Source: Paraburkholderia bryophila (lineage in GTDB: Bacteria; Pseudomonadota; Gammaproteobacteria; Burkholderiales; Burkholderiaceae). Taken from it: a DNA stretch of 64,000 nucleotides. The position numbers and the translations under genes were made by a program. Below, piece by piece: positions 1 through 8,859 of this stretch. The first letter of the stretch is position 1, and each line of letters begins with the position of its first letter. Below the pieces are notes generated by a model. The model saw only the letters and a program-made list of their open reading frames with translations, ran no database searches and was not told where the DNA came from. The DNA is taken from assembly GCF_013409255.1 (NCBI RefSeq), contig NZ_JACCAS010000001.1, forward strand, positions 682,001 to 746,000. The letters are read 5' to 3'.

Positions 1-1
1 T

Positions 2-67
2 GTACGCCGGGCGATCGAACGCGATTTAAGCCACGCCGCGACCTGTTTGCGCGAGCAGTGCGATTAG
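2..67 (+). CDS. Possible 3' end of a truncated gene
   Basis: Frame 2 is open from the window edge to a TAG at 65-67 and would encode the last 21 residues of an unidentified protein. The frame has fairly high GC at third positions, but the fragment is too short to identify, and the other frames cannot be excluded. Treat it as a weak candidate only. Confidence 0.25.
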   Translation, partial: VRRAIERDLSHAATCLREQCD

Positions 68-100
68 CGGCGAATCCGCTGATCGCAAGCCTTCATACCT

Positions 101-997
101 TCAAGCCTTCAGCGTCGCCTGTTCGAGAATCATGTCGTACAGCGCCTGCGCCGCCGGCGACAACTGCGCGGTTTTACGCGCAACGAGAACCAGCGTGCGC
201 GACACGACCGGATGCGTGAGCTCGACGGTCCGAACCGTCGGATAAGCGCCCTTCTGCAACGCCAGCGCCGGCACCACGGCGGCGCCCACCCCTTGCGCGA
301 CCAGCCCCACCGCGGTCGAACTACGCTGCACTTCATAAAACGAGCGCAAGGCCAGTTCGCTCGTCTCCAGCGCGACGTCCAGCAACGCGCGGTTGCCGCT
401 CACCTCGCCGGCAAAGATCAGCGGATACGATTGCAGTTGCTGCCACGCGAGGCGCCGCCGCTTCGCGAGCGGATGATCCTGATGGCAAATCAGCACGTAA
501 CGGTCTTCGGTCAACGGCACGCTCGCCAGATCCGGATGATGATCGCCCGCGATATTGATGCCGAACTCGACCTCCCGGCGCAGCACCGCCGCCTCCACCG
601 CCGACGACGCGTGATCGAGAATCTTGATGCGGTTATGCGGATAGCGCGCGGAATACGCTTGCAGAATGCGCGGCAAATACTGCACACCGACGGTCGGCAC
701 GCAGGCGATCGATACATCGCCACGACGCGCCACGCCCGTTTCGCGGATTTCAACTAGCGCGTCGGCGAGTTCACCGAGAAGCCGCCGCGCTTGCGGCAGA
801 AAACTGCGGCCGATTTCCGTCAGCGCCATGGAGCGCGTGGTCCGTTCGATCAGCGTGACGCCGAGAAACGTTTCGAGCTTGCGCAGACGCTGCGTAATGG
901 CCGTTTGCGTGACATGCAGCGAATCGGCCGCGCTTTGAAAGCTGCCGCGATCGGCAATCGCGACGAATGCCTGAACACCGAGCGTGTCGATTTTCAT
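101..997 (-). CDS. LysR-family transcriptional regulator
   Basis: This is a 298-residue LysR regulator of normal family length. Residues about 4-62 form the winged helix-turn-helix, with the typical AADSLHVTQTAITQRLRKL segment, and about 90-290 form the effector-binding domain. It is transcribed away from the trans-aconitate methyltransferase gene across a 194-bp gap, the usual LysR-target arrangement, so that gene is a candidate target; this is inference only. The gap carries an unusual array of 10-bp repeats next to the methyltransferase start. The inducer cannot be read from the sequence. Confidence 0.9.
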   Translation of the reverse strand: MKIDTLGVQAFVAIADRGSFQSAADSLHVTQTAITQRLRKLETFLGVTLIERTTRSMALTEIGRSFLPQARRLLGELADALVEIRETGVARRGDVSIACVPTVGVQYLPRILQAYSARYPHNRIKILDHASSAVEAAVLRREVEFGINIAGDHHPDLASVPLTEDRYVLICHQDHPLAKRRRLAWQQLQSYPLIFAGEVSGNRALLDVALETSELALRSFYEVQRSSTAVGLVAQGVGAAVVPALALQKGAYPTVRTVELTHPVVSRTLVLVARKTAQLSPAAQALYDMILEQATLKA

Positions 998-1121
998 TAG
1001 AAAAATGAAGGAATCGGGAAGATAAATTCATTTTACTCTGCATGCGACGCCGCCGAGAATAGCCGCATCGGATCGGTTCAAGATACCTCACACGAGACCG
1101 GCGACGACCGGATTCCGCTAT

Positions 1122-1176
1122 CGACCACCGACGAACACCGACGAACATCCACGACCACCCACGACCACCCACGAAC
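1122..1176. repeat. Tandem 10-bp repeats upstream of tam
   Basis: About five copies of a decamer of the form CGACCACCCA / CGAACACCGA run head to tail, ending just before the AAAGGAG ribosome-binding site of the methyltransferase gene. The 10-bp period matches one DNA helical turn. The array lies in the divergent promoter region with the LysR gene. It may bind a protein or be a slippage-prone spacer. Confidence 0.7.
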
Positions 1177-1191
1177 AGAAAGGAGCGTCAC

Positions 1192-1968
1192 ATGACATCG
1201 ACGACGGATTGGTATGCGAAACAGTACGTGTTGTTCGAAAACGAGCGCACGCGTCCGGTCAAGGATCTGCTGGCGGCGGTGCCGGCCACGGACGTCCGGG
1301 TTGCGGTCGACATCGGCTGCGGGCCCGGCAATTCCACCGAAGCGCTGGCCGCGCGTCTGCCGGGCGCGGCGGTCAGTGGCCTGGACAGTTCCGCCGACAT
1401 GGTCGCGGCGGCGCGCAAACGCCTGCCGCAATTCCAGTTCGACGTGGTCGACATTTCCACGTGGGATGCGCCGGGACCGTACGATCTGATTCTTGCCAAT
1501 GCCGTGCTGCAATGGGTGCCCGACCACGAGCGGCTGTTCCCGTCGCTGGTGACGAAACTCGCGGCCGGCGGCAGCCTCGCGGTGCAGATGCCGGACAATC
1601 TCGACGAACCGGCGCACCGCCTGCTGCGCGAAATCGCGCTCGATGGGCCGTGGGCGCCGAAGCTGGCGGGTGTCGAACGCACCATGCGGCATGGCGCGGC
1701 CTGGTATTACTCGCTGCTCAAGCCGTTGTGCGCGCGGGTCGACGTGTGGCGCACCGTCTACCATCATCCGCTGACGGGCGGCGCGGACGCGGTGGTCGAG
1801 TGGTTCAAGGGCAGCGCGCTGCGGCCGTTTCTGGCCAAACTCGACGACGTCGAAGAACCGGCTTTTCTGCAGCGCTATCGGGACGAGATTGCGCGGGCGT
1901 ATCCGGCATTGGACGACGGCACGGTGTTGCTGCCCTTTCCGCGACTTTTTGTCGTCGCTACGCGCTAG
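1192..1968 (+). CDS. tam: Trans-aconitate 2-methyltransferase
   Basis: This class I SAM-dependent methyltransferase has 258 residues (E. coli Tam is about 252). Motif I is DIGCGPGN at residues 40-47, and the downstream NAVLQWVPDHE segment is characteristic of Tam. Members methylate trans-aconitate, the spontaneous isomer of the citric-acid-cycle intermediate cis-aconitate, and so relieve inhibition of aconitase; they act in the cytoplasm. The ATG follows AAAGGAG at about 8 nt spacing, which supports the start. It stands alone, divergent from a LysR regulator. Confidence 0.88.
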   Translation: MTSTTDWYAKQYVLFENERTRPVKDLLAAVPATDVRVAVDIGCGPGNSTEALAARLPGAAVSGLDSSADMVAAARKRLPQFQFDVVDISTWDAPGPYDLILANAVLQWVPDHERLFPSLVTKLAAGGSLAVQMPDNLDEPAHRLLREIALDGPWAPKLAGVERTMRHGAAWYYSLLKPLCARVDVWRTVYHHPLTGGADAVVEWFKGSALRPFLAKLDDVEEPAFLQRYRDEIARAYPALDDGTVLLPFPRLFVVATR

Positions 1969-1991
1969 ATTTGTGAGCCAACGCGCTGCTC

Positions 1992-2018
1992 GCCGGCGCG
2001 GCGAAACCGCGCGCCGGC
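1992..2018 (+). terminator. GC-rich hairpin after tam
   Basis: An inverted repeat GCCGGCGCGG / CCGCGCGCCGGC with loop CGAAA and a 2-nt bulge begins 24 nt after the tam stop. No U-run follows, so it may act as a 3' stabilising hairpin rather than a strong intrinsic terminator. Confidence 0.4.
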
Positions 2019-2140
2019 GGTCGGTTCCGTGCGGTTGGGCGCGCACGGCACGACGCGCTGATGGGAAAGGTGCGCCAGGGTACGTCAGACTTTGCCGCTC
2101 GCGAATTCTGCGTGATATTGTTCAGTGAAAGCGGAGGACG

Positions 2141-2554
2141 GTGGTTGCCGTTCTCACTGATATGCCCATTACCGCAGCGAGCGTCGCCATGAGTGATGTA
2201 CGCCACCATCTGAGTCCACGTGACCGTCTGGAGCTGTTGTGCTGGCTCACATGCGGAAGTCTTGGCGCCTATTACCTGAATGAGGAATGGCCCGACGCGG
2301 CGTTTCATGTGCAGGCCGCGCATAAGTGGCTCGACCGGCGGTCGCGGGAGGCGGATTGGTTGAGTATCGCCAGGTTGTCCGCTACCGCTGTTGAGATTGC
2401 CAGGCGGCATACCGGGTTTGTCGAGGCGGATTGGGCTCGCGATGCGGTCGAGGAAATTCTCGGTACGGATGAGTTGGATCCTCAGGCCAGGCTGGTGCGC
2501 CAGGTTTTTGGGGATTGTCAGAGTGCGCTGGCCGATCGGCGGGTGGCGGATTAG
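2141..2554 (+). CDS. Small orphan protein of unknown function
   Basis: This 137-residue frame is probably alpha-helical and soluble, with no signal peptide or membrane segment. I do not recognise a family. The middle contains a helical stretch LNEEWPDAAFHVQAAHKWL, followed by a region rich in Ala, Arg and acidic residues. Translation may start at GTG 2141, which sits only about 3 nt after a GGAGG, at ATG 2162 or at ATG 2189; the start is uncertain and 2162 fits the ribosome-binding site spacing at least as well. It lies alone between tam and a convergent porin gene. Confidence 0.6.
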   Translation: MVAVLTDMPITAASVAMSDVRHHLSPRDRLELLCWLTCGSLGAYYLNEEWPDAAFHVQAAHKWLDRRSREADWLSIARLSATAVEIARRHTGFVEADWARDAVEEILGTDELDPQARLVRQVFGDCQSALADRRVAD

Positions 2555-2683
2555 GGATATGCGGTTCTTTGCCTGGATTCCGGATGTGCCGCTACCATCG
2601 CAACGCGAGCGAGCCGCTAAAAAGCCATCGGTTTATAAGCGCGCCGGTGGCGCGCGCAGCGCCGCCGGAAGAGCCAGGCCAAT

Positions 2684-3895
2684 TCAAAAATTATGCCGCA
2701 CGCCCAAAACCACAGCCACCTGCCGATCATCCCCAGAATTCCCCAGATTAGGAATCTGCGCCACATTCAGACTCTGCCCGGAGGGCGCAATCCCAAGCCC
2801 GGCCCCAGAAGACTTCTGCCCGATCGCGACGGCATAAACAGCGGTCCGCTTGGACAAACTATAAACCGCCCCAAGATTAACCTGATGCACCCTGGTAGAA
2901 GCACTCCCCGAAGGCTTGGCATCGTTAAAAACATAAGCTAACCCAAGCTGCAAATCCGGCGCCAGCATATAGGTCCCATTCACCTCAGCGATATCAAAAG
3001 AAACATCCGCGCCACCCGGCGCAGAAGCACTCGCAAAGTACTGACTCTGCGACAACCGCGTATGCGTATAACTCACCGCCACAGTCGCCTTGCCGAACCC
3101 ATACGAGCCCCCCGCCCCAAAAATCCTCACCTTGCTGGCATTCTGCAACTGACAGTACTGCGCATCCGCATTCGCGCAACTAAAGTCGCCGATATACCCG
3201 CTAGTCCCACCTAAAGCCGCCTGCAAAGGCTGGTTCAACTCCAGATACCCCGCACTCAACGACAACGGCCCGCGCGCGTAATTCGCCGCCAGCGCCCACC
3301 CTTTATTCTGCGAAAAATTCCCCGCCACACCGCCCAGACTGAACAATCCGCCCACCGTCAATCCACCCAAACTCGGGCTGATGTACTTGATCGAATTGTT
3401 GAAATTGAACGCCTCGTTCAGGTTGTCGACATCGCCGAAATGCGAGCCGTACAACGTCGCCCAGTTATTGCTCGACGCATACGCGCCCATGTAGTCGGAG
3501 AACGGATCGTATTGACGACCTAACGTCAGCGCGCCATAAGTGCTGTTATTCACGCCGACCCACGCATTACGATTGAACAGCGTGTTCGGCTGCAGCAGCG
3601 CCCCGCTGCCAATCAGAAAGCTATTCTCCAACGCAAAGTTAACGGTCGTGCCACCGCCAATATCCTCGGTGCCCATCAGCCCCCAGCGCGACGGCACCAG
3701 GTTGCCGCCCGCCAGTTGATAGTTCGCGTGGCCGTGGGTGCTGCCGTCGGCGAGCGTCGTCTGCTGATTGTTGGTGTAGACGATGCCGGCGTCGACCGTG
3801 CCATACAGCGTGACCGAAGATTGCGCATGCGCGCCCATCGCGAGGCCGCACGCGGCCAGCGCAAGCGCCGAGCGCTTGACGAAAGTGTCTGCCAT
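2684..3895 (-). CDS. Gram-negative outer-membrane porin (OmpC-like, Burkholderia type)
   Basis: This 403-residue general porin has a signal peptide of about 24 residues cleaved after AHA, giving the mature start QSSVTLYGTVDAG, which is diagnostic for the betaproteobacterial trimeric porin family. The chain is rich in beta strands and ends in the required C-terminal phenylalanine (VRHNF). It allows passive diffusion of small hydrophilic solutes across the outer membrane. It lies 44 bp downstream of the APC permease gene on the same strand and may be transcribed with it, making it a candidate outer-membrane route for the same substrate (inference). The 3' half is visibly less GC-rich than its neighbours. 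Confidence 0.92.
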   Translation of the reverse strand: MADTFVKRSALALAACGLAMGAHAQSSVTLYGTVDAGIVYTNNQQTTLADGSTHGHANYQLAGGNLVPSRWGLMGTEDIGGGTTVNFALENSFLIGSGALLQPNTLFNRNAWVGVNNSTYGALTLGRQYDPFSDYMGAYASSNNWATLYGSHFGDVDNLNEAFNFNNSIKYISPSLGGLTVGGLFSLGGVAGNFSQNKGWALAANYARGPLSLSAGYLELNQPLQAALGGTSGYIGDFSCANADAQYCQLQNASKVRIFGAGGSYGFGKATVAVSYTHTRLSQSQYFASASAPGGADVSFDIAEVNGTYMLAPDLQLGLAYVFNDAKPSGSASTRVHQVNLGAVYSLSKRTAVYAVAIGQKSSGAGLGIAPSGQSLNVAQIPNLGNSGDDRQVAVVLGVRHNF

Positions 3896-3939
3896 GATTT
3901 TCTCGGGAAGTGAGGTTTATTGTTGTGCGCGTGCTTCGA

Positions 3940-5391
3940 TCACTGGCCGAAGCGGGCGTAGATATCCGGGCGCTTCTGGCGCAGGATCAGACCGATCGCG
4001 ACGCCGGCCAGCGCGACCGCCAATACGATCCACGGAAAAGCTTTGACGACCGGGCTGTCGGAGCCGCTGAGCGCATCGAGGTTGCGCGCCAGAATCACGC
4101 CGATAGACAGCAGTCCAAGGCCGCCTACCAACGGCGCAATCAGCGCATGCCACAACCGCGTGTCCTTGCGGGTCTTGCGAAAATAAGCAATCACCGAAAA
4201 ACTCGTCACGGCCTGCAGCATCACGATACCGATCGTGCCAAGCGCCGAACACCAACTGAACACAATGTTGAACGGGTCGCTACCCGCGGCGATAAAAAGT
4301 CCGAGCAACACGCACACGGACAGCGTCTGCAGATAACTCGCCACATACGGCGAACGGTATTTCGCATGCACGCGATTGAGCACTTGCGGCAGGATGCCTT
4401 CCAGACTCAATGCATGGATGTACCGCACCAGCGTGTTATGGAACGACAGCAGGCTCGCGAAAATACTGCTGAGTAATAGAAAGCTCATCACCGTCGTCAC
4501 CGCGCCGCCCAGATATTTACCGGACTGAATAAACCAGAAATCGCCGGGCTGTTTGGTTGCGACGGCAACGACGTCGTTCAAACCGTACGCACAAACAATC
4601 GTCCACGTGACGAACGCAAAGAACGCGAGAATCAGCGTCACCGACACATACGTCGCGCGCGGCACGGTGACCTTCGGATCGCGGCATTCCTTGCCGTAGA
4701 TCGCGGTGGCCTCGAAACCGATGAACGATGCAAACGCGAACATCACCGCAATGCCGAGATGTCCGCTGAACACGTGGCGCGGCGTGAACGGCGCGAGCGT
4801 CAGACCGTCCGGTCCACCACCGTGTACGACGATCGCCACGGCAAGCAGCAACAGAATGCCGAGTTCGAGACACATCAGCACGCCGACCAGGCGGCTGTTC
4901 AGATCGATCCCGCGAATGCCGGTGAACTGCACCACCGCGACACAGAGCAACGAATAACCGTACCAGGGCAACGCCGTATGCAGTAGCGGCGAAAGAATCA
5001 CCGTGCAGAAGAAGCCGAATAGACCATAGAGCGCGATCTGGATAAACGTGTACGACATCAGCGCGACGAGCGCACCCGCCATGCCCAACGGTCGGCCGAG
5101 TCCGGCGGTGATATACGCGTAGAACGCGCCGGCGCGCACCACGTGCCGGCTCATCGACGCAAATCCCACGCTGAAGATCAGTAACACCACGCCGGCAATC
5201 AGGAACGCGCCCGGAATGCCCGCGCCGTTGCCGAGACTGATGGCGGGCGGCACCGCACCGAGCATGCCGGTCAACGGCGCGGCCGCGGAGATCACAAGAA
5301 ACACGATCTGCCACAAACCCAGCGTGTTGCCCTTCAATTCCACAGGATTCTCCGTATCGACCACACGGGTCGGAGAATAAGGTTCGTTCAT
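3940..5391 (-). CDS. APC-superfamily amino acid/amine permease
   Basis: This is a 483-residue inner-membrane transporter with about 12 hydrophobic segments and the N-terminal GLWQIVFLVISAAAPLTGM signature of amino acid-polyamine-organocation permeases. The ATG follows AGAGG at a suitable distance. An AraC-type gene lies upstream on the same strand, and the 285-bp gap between them holds a 28-bp direct-repeat site almost identical to the one in front of the amine oxidase gene. I therefore infer that it imports the aromatic amine or related substrate handled by tynA and feaB. Substrate specificity cannot be proven from sequence. Confidence 0.85.
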   Translation of the reverse strand: MNEPYSPTRVVDTENPVELKGNTLGLWQIVFLVISAAAPLTGMLGAVPPAISLGNGAGIPGAFLIAGVVLLIFSVGFASMSRHVVRAGAFYAYITAGLGRPLGMAGALVALMSYTFIQIALYGLFGFFCTVILSPLLHTALPWYGYSLLCVAVVQFTGIRGIDLNSRLVGVLMCLELGILLLLAVAIVVHGGGPDGLTLAPFTPRHVFSGHLGIAVMFAFASFIGFEATAIYGKECRDPKVTVPRATYVSVTLILAFFAFVTWTIVCAYGLNDVVAVATKQPGDFWFIQSGKYLGGAVTTVMSFLLLSSIFASLLSFHNTLVRYIHALSLEGILPQVLNRVHAKYRSPYVASYLQTLSVCVLLGLFIAAGSDPFNIVFSWCSALGTIGIVMLQAVTSFSVIAYFRKTRKDTRLWHALIAPLVGGLGLLSIGVILARNLDALSGSDSPVVKAFPWIVLAVALAGVAIGLILRQKRPDIYARFGQ

Positions 5392-5675
5392 CGCTGCCTC
5401 TGCTTGTGTTGGCTAGTCTGGAACTCGCCTCAACCCCGGCACGGCTGGTTCAGGCGCTCGGTTGACCGACGTTCGATGTTTCGGTGTGAGCGCATGGTAG
5501 GCAGCTAAAAAATAAAGCGACTTCGCGAACCGCGCCAAATTTTCGATAATTTGCGCCAATGCGCGCACAAGCGATTCGCTCGACGCTCTGGACTCGATGC
5601 TTAGGAACGGGAAGTATTTGTGTGTGAGACAGCGCCGCCGCCCCGTTAGCTTTCAGAATGAAAGTGAAGGACGTA
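5392..5675. other. Intergenic region: permease promoter and operator
   Basis: There is no convincing gene here. It carries the predicted AraC-type operator at 5532-5559. Reading toward the permease, the second TTGGCGC half-site could serve as the -35 element, followed 16-17 bp later by the AT-rich TTTATTTT as the -10. Confidence 0.6.
5532..5559 (-). promoter_or_regulatory. Predicted AraC-regulator operator, permease side
   Basis: Read on the minus strand this is TTGGCGC-N14-TTGGCGC, with the half-sites exactly 21 bp apart, or two helical turns, as is usual for AraC-family proteins bound in direct orientation. It matches the site at 6726-6753 at 23 of 28 positions and points toward the permease start about 140 bp away. 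Confidence 0.7.
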
Positions 5676-6674
5676 TCAGGGTTTCTTCCAGTTACGCGTG
5701 GCGCGCCACAACACGGTGGCATCCGCATAGCCGACCGCGCGAGCGATCGCCGCGTTGGTCAGGTCGTCGCGTTCTAGCAGACCTTCAACGCTGCGCTGCC
5801 GCGCTTCACGCAAAATCTGCCGCACCGACGTGCCCTCCTGCGCGAGGTGCCGTTGCAGCGAACGGTGTGAAAGGCCGAGGTCTTTGGCGATGTCGGCCAC
5901 CACCAGCTTTTCATGCGCGAGCCGACGGGTCACCAGATCGCGCACCTGGTCGACGACGCTGTGCGGCATCGCATCGCGCGCGATCAGATCGGTGGCGTGG
6001 CGCTCCATCATCCGCGCCATTTGCGTATCGGCGCTTTTCAGCGATGCGTCGAGATCCTGCGGCCGCAGAATCACGCTATTGAAAGGCTGTTGAAACCGCA
6101 CCGGCACACGAAAAATGCGGGCATACGGTTTGATGTCCGCGGGCGCAGCGTGCTCGAAATGCACCTCGGCCGGATTCCACGCGGCGCCGCGCACGAGCCG
6201 GATCATGTGGCACATGATCGAAATGCTGTACTCGGCGTCCTGACGACGCGGCCAGATTTGCGGACTGGCCACCTGGTAAGTCCACATGGGCCATTCGCCG
6301 TCGCGCAGCAATTCGCAGGAGGTCGTGTTCTGCCATGACGCGAGCGCAAGCGTGAACTTGCGCAGCGCCGCGTTCAGCGTGGGTGACGACAAAAACACGA
6401 GCCCAGCGGGCCCGAGTTCCGTTAATTGCAACTCGCTGCCCAGACGCAGGCCGAGGGTGGCTTCGCCGAGCACTTCCGCGGCGCGTTCGAACGCTGCGAC
6501 ATAGCGTGTGAGCGGCAGAATTTCATACGGATTCGACAGCAGGCGACGGCTCATGCCAAACGCCTCCAGCAGTGCGTCGCAATCGGCGCCCGATGCGTCG
6601 AGCGCGCGTACGACCGGTCCCATGACCGCCGCGCGGATCATCGGGAAACTGTCGTTGAGCGTGACTTTTTTCAT
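5676..6674 (-). CDS. AraC-family transcriptional regulator
   Basis: The protein has 332 residues from the ATG at 6674, which is preceded by GGAGACAG; a longer frame from 6746 lacks such a site. The N-terminal about 200 residues match the arabinose-binding-like sensor domain of the OruR/FeaR-like group. The C-terminal about 100 residues hold the two AraC helix-turn-helix motifs (VADIAKDLGLSHRSLQRHLAQEG, with a degenerate second motif near LTNAAIARAVGYAD). It lies between the permease and the divergent amine oxidase genes, each preceded by the same 21-bp-spaced repeat. I infer that it activates both in response to an amine or its aldehyde, and it may also regulate itself from the site 52 bp upstream of its start. 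Confidence 0.85.
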   Translation of the reverse strand: MKKVTLNDSFPMIRAAVMGPVVRALDASGADCDALLEAFGMSRRLLSNPYEILPLTRYVAAFERAAEVLGEATLGLRLGSELQLTELGPAGLVFLSSPTLNAALRKFTLALASWQNTTSCELLRDGEWPMWTYQVASPQIWPRRQDAEYSISIMCHMIRLVRGAAWNPAEVHFEHAAPADIKPYARIFRVPVRFQQPFNSVILRPQDLDASLKSADTQMARMMERHATDLIARDAMPHSVVDQVRDLVTRRLAHEKLVVADIAKDLGLSHRSLQRHLAQEGTSVRQILREARQRSVEGLLERDDLTNAAIARAVGYADATVLWRATRNWKKP

Positions 6675-6725
6675 GCTTACTGTCTCCAATCCAGTCTTCG
6701 CTGAAGGTCTGGCCGCCTGATTTCC

Positions 6726-6753
6726 TTGGCGCACTTTATCGTTCATTTGGCGC
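6726..6753 (+). promoter_or_regulatory. Predicted AraC-regulator operator, amine oxidase side
   Basis: TTGGCGC occurs at 6726-6732 and again at 6747-6753, 21 bp apart. The second copy could overlap the -35 region, with TAATAT at 6772-6777 as a -10 (19-bp spacer). The site lies about 120 bp upstream of tynA and 52 bp upstream of the regulator gene. Confidence 0.7.
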
Positions 6754-6873
6754 GATAAGCAAGCGCGAAAATAATATTGGGTTCCTACGATTTGCCATCG
6801 ACTCAGCGTTTGCCGCGCGTCACCGAAGCTCGCGAGCGCGCTGTGCGGTCCAGCAACTCCTTACGGGAATTCT

Positions 6874-8859
6874 ATGAACACGCATGCCTCGAAAGCCGCT
6901 CACGCCCCCGTTCATCCGCTCGATCCGCTGAGCGGCGAGGAAATGCAGCTCGCCTGCGATCTCGTGAAAGCGGCCGAACAACTCGATGCGCACGCACGCT
7001 TTCCGATGGTCGAATTGCGCGAGCCGCCGAAGTCCGAAGTCGTCGCCTTCAAAGCCGGCGCGTATTTTTCGCGCGCGGCGTTCGTGCTGGCCATTGACCG
7101 ATCGAACGGCCGAACGATCGAATTCAATGTGGACCTGAGAGAAAAGAACATCGCCTCACGTAAGGTGCTGCCGTTCGATCAGGCGCCCTACGGTCAGCCG
7201 CCGGTCATGATCGACGACTTCATGAACGCCGAGCAGATCGTCAAAAGCGACGCCGCATGGCGCGTCGCGGTGATGAAACGCGGCTTGAGCGAGCGCGATC
7301 TGGAGCGCGTGCAGGTGGATCCGTTTTCGGCGGGCTGCTTCGATCGCGAGAATGAAAATGGCCGGCGCCTGGTGCGTTGCGTGAGTTACTACCGAGAGAC
7401 GCTGACCGACAATGGCTACGCGCATCCGATCGAAGGCGTGGTCGCGGTGGTCGATCTGCTGGACAGGAAAGTGATCGAACTGGTGGACGACGGCCGCATC
7501 ATTCCGATTCCGCGCGCCAAACACAACTACGACACGCCGAGCCTCGGCGAACCGCGCGGCACGCTCAAACCGCTATCGATCAGCCAGCCCGACGGCCCGA
7601 GCTTCACGATCGACGGCTGGCAAGTCAACTGGCAGAACTGGAATTTTCGCGTCGGCTTCACGCCGCGCGAAGGGCTGGTGCTGCATCAACTGTCGTGGGA
7701 CGACGGCAAGAACGCGCGACCGATCATCTACCGCGCGAGCGTCACGGAAATGTGCGTGCCGTATGCCGACCCGAGCACCAACCACTACTGGAAAAGCGCG
7801 TTCGACGCCGGTGAATACGGTCTCGGCAAACTCGCGAACCAGCTCGAACTCGGTTGCGATTGTCTGGGCACGATCCGCTATTTCGACATTCCCTCCGCCG
7901 ACGATTTCGGCAACGCGTTCGTGATGAAGAACGCCGTCTGCATGCACGAGGAAGACTACGGCACGCTGTGGAAGCACTATGAATTCCGCACCGGCGTGTT
8001 CGAAATGCGCCGCTCGCGACGTCTGGTGATTTCGTTCTTCGCCACGGTCGGCAACTACGATTACGGCTTCTACTGGTACCTGTATCAGGACGGCACGATT
8101 CAGCTCGAATGCAAGCTGACCGGCATCGTGCAGACTTCGGCGGTGGCCGACGGCGACAGCTATCCGTGGGGCGGCATGATCACCGAAAACCTCGGTGGCC
8201 CGACCCATCAGCACTTCTTCAACGCCCGCCTGCACATGATGGTGGACGGCGAACGCAACACCGTCACCGAACATGAATTCGTGCCGCGTCCAATGGGCGA
8301 AACGAATCCGTACGGCAACGTCTTCGACACGACGAAGCGCGTGTTCCGCACCGAGAGCGAAGGCGCGCGCGTCGCGAACGGTAGCACCGGCCGCTACTGG
8401 AAGGTCACCAACCCGAACGTGAAAAACGCGGTCGGCGCGCATCCGGGCTACAAGCTGATCGTCAACGACTCGCCGCTGATGCTCGCCGACGAGCGCTCGA
8501 AAGTCCGGCAGCGCGGCGGCTTCGCGACGCGTCATGTGTGGGTCACGCCGTTCGATCCGGCCGAGCGCTACGCGAGCGGCGACTATCCGAACCAGCATGC
8601 GGGCGGCGACGGCCTGCCGCGCTATATCGAGGCGAACCGCAACATCGAGAATGAAGACCTCGTGTTGTGGCATAGCTTCGGCCACACGCATGTGTGCAAA
8701 CCGGAAGACTTCCCGGTCATGCCGGTGGAGTACGCGGGTTTCATGTTGAAGCCGAACAACTTCTTCACGGCCAACCCGACGATGGACTTGCCGGCCGAGC
8801 GGGATCAGAACAGCGTCGAAGACGGCAAGTCCATGGATCATGGCTGCTGCAAGCACTGA
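6874..8859 (+). CDS. tynA: Copper-containing primary-amine oxidase (TPQ enzyme)
   Basis: This 661-residue enzyme oxidises primary amines such as phenylethylamine or tyramine to aldehydes, releasing ammonia and hydrogen peroxide. The topaquinone precursor Tyr395 lies in the NYDY motif (394-397). The catalytic base is probably Asp311 in SAFDAGEYG. Copper ligands are His445 and His447 (HQH) and His606 (HTHVCKPEDFPVMP). Its length matches three-domain enzymes such as the Arthrobacter type rather than the longer E. coli TynA, and no signal peptide is seen, so it is probably cytoplasmic. It heads an operon-like group with a membrane protein gene and feaB, and an AraC-type operator lies upstream. 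Confidence 0.95.
   Translation: MNTHASKAAHAPVHPLDPLSGEEMQLACDLVKAAEQLDAHARFPMVELREPPKSEVVAFKAGAYFSRAAFVLAIDRSNGRTIEFNVDLREKNIASRKVLPFDQAPYGQPPVMIDDFMNAEQIVKSDAAWRVAVMKRGLSERDLERVQVDPFSAGCFDRENENGRRLVRCVSYYRETLTDNGYAHPIEGVVAVVDLLDRKVIELVDDGRIIPIPRAKHNYDTPSLGEPRGTLKPLSISQPDGPSFTIDGWQVNWQNWNFRVGFTPREGLVLHQLSWDDGKNARPIIYRASVTEMCVPYADPSTNHYWKSAFDAGEYGLGKLANQLELGCDCLGTIRYFDIPSADDFGNAFVMKNAVCMHEEDYGTLWKHYEFRTGVFEMRRSRRLVISFFATVGNYDYGFYWYLYQDGTIQLECKLTGIVQTSAVADGDSYPWGGMITENLGGPTHQHFFNARLHMMVDGERNTVTEHEFVPRPMGETNPYGNVFDTTKRVFRTESEGARVANGSTGRYWKVTNPNVKNAVGAHPGYKLIVNDSPLMLADERSKVRQRGGFATRHVWVTPFDPAERYASGDYPNQHAGGDGLPRYIEANRNIENEDLVLWHSFGHTHVCKPEDFPVMPVEYAGFMLKPNNFFTANPTMDLPAERDQNSVEDGKSMDHGCCKH

Noticed and set aside
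5450..5728. A 92-residue minus-strand frame between the AraC and permease genes
   Set aside because: It overlaps the AraC gene end and the operator, shows no ribosome-binding site and has no family resemblance.
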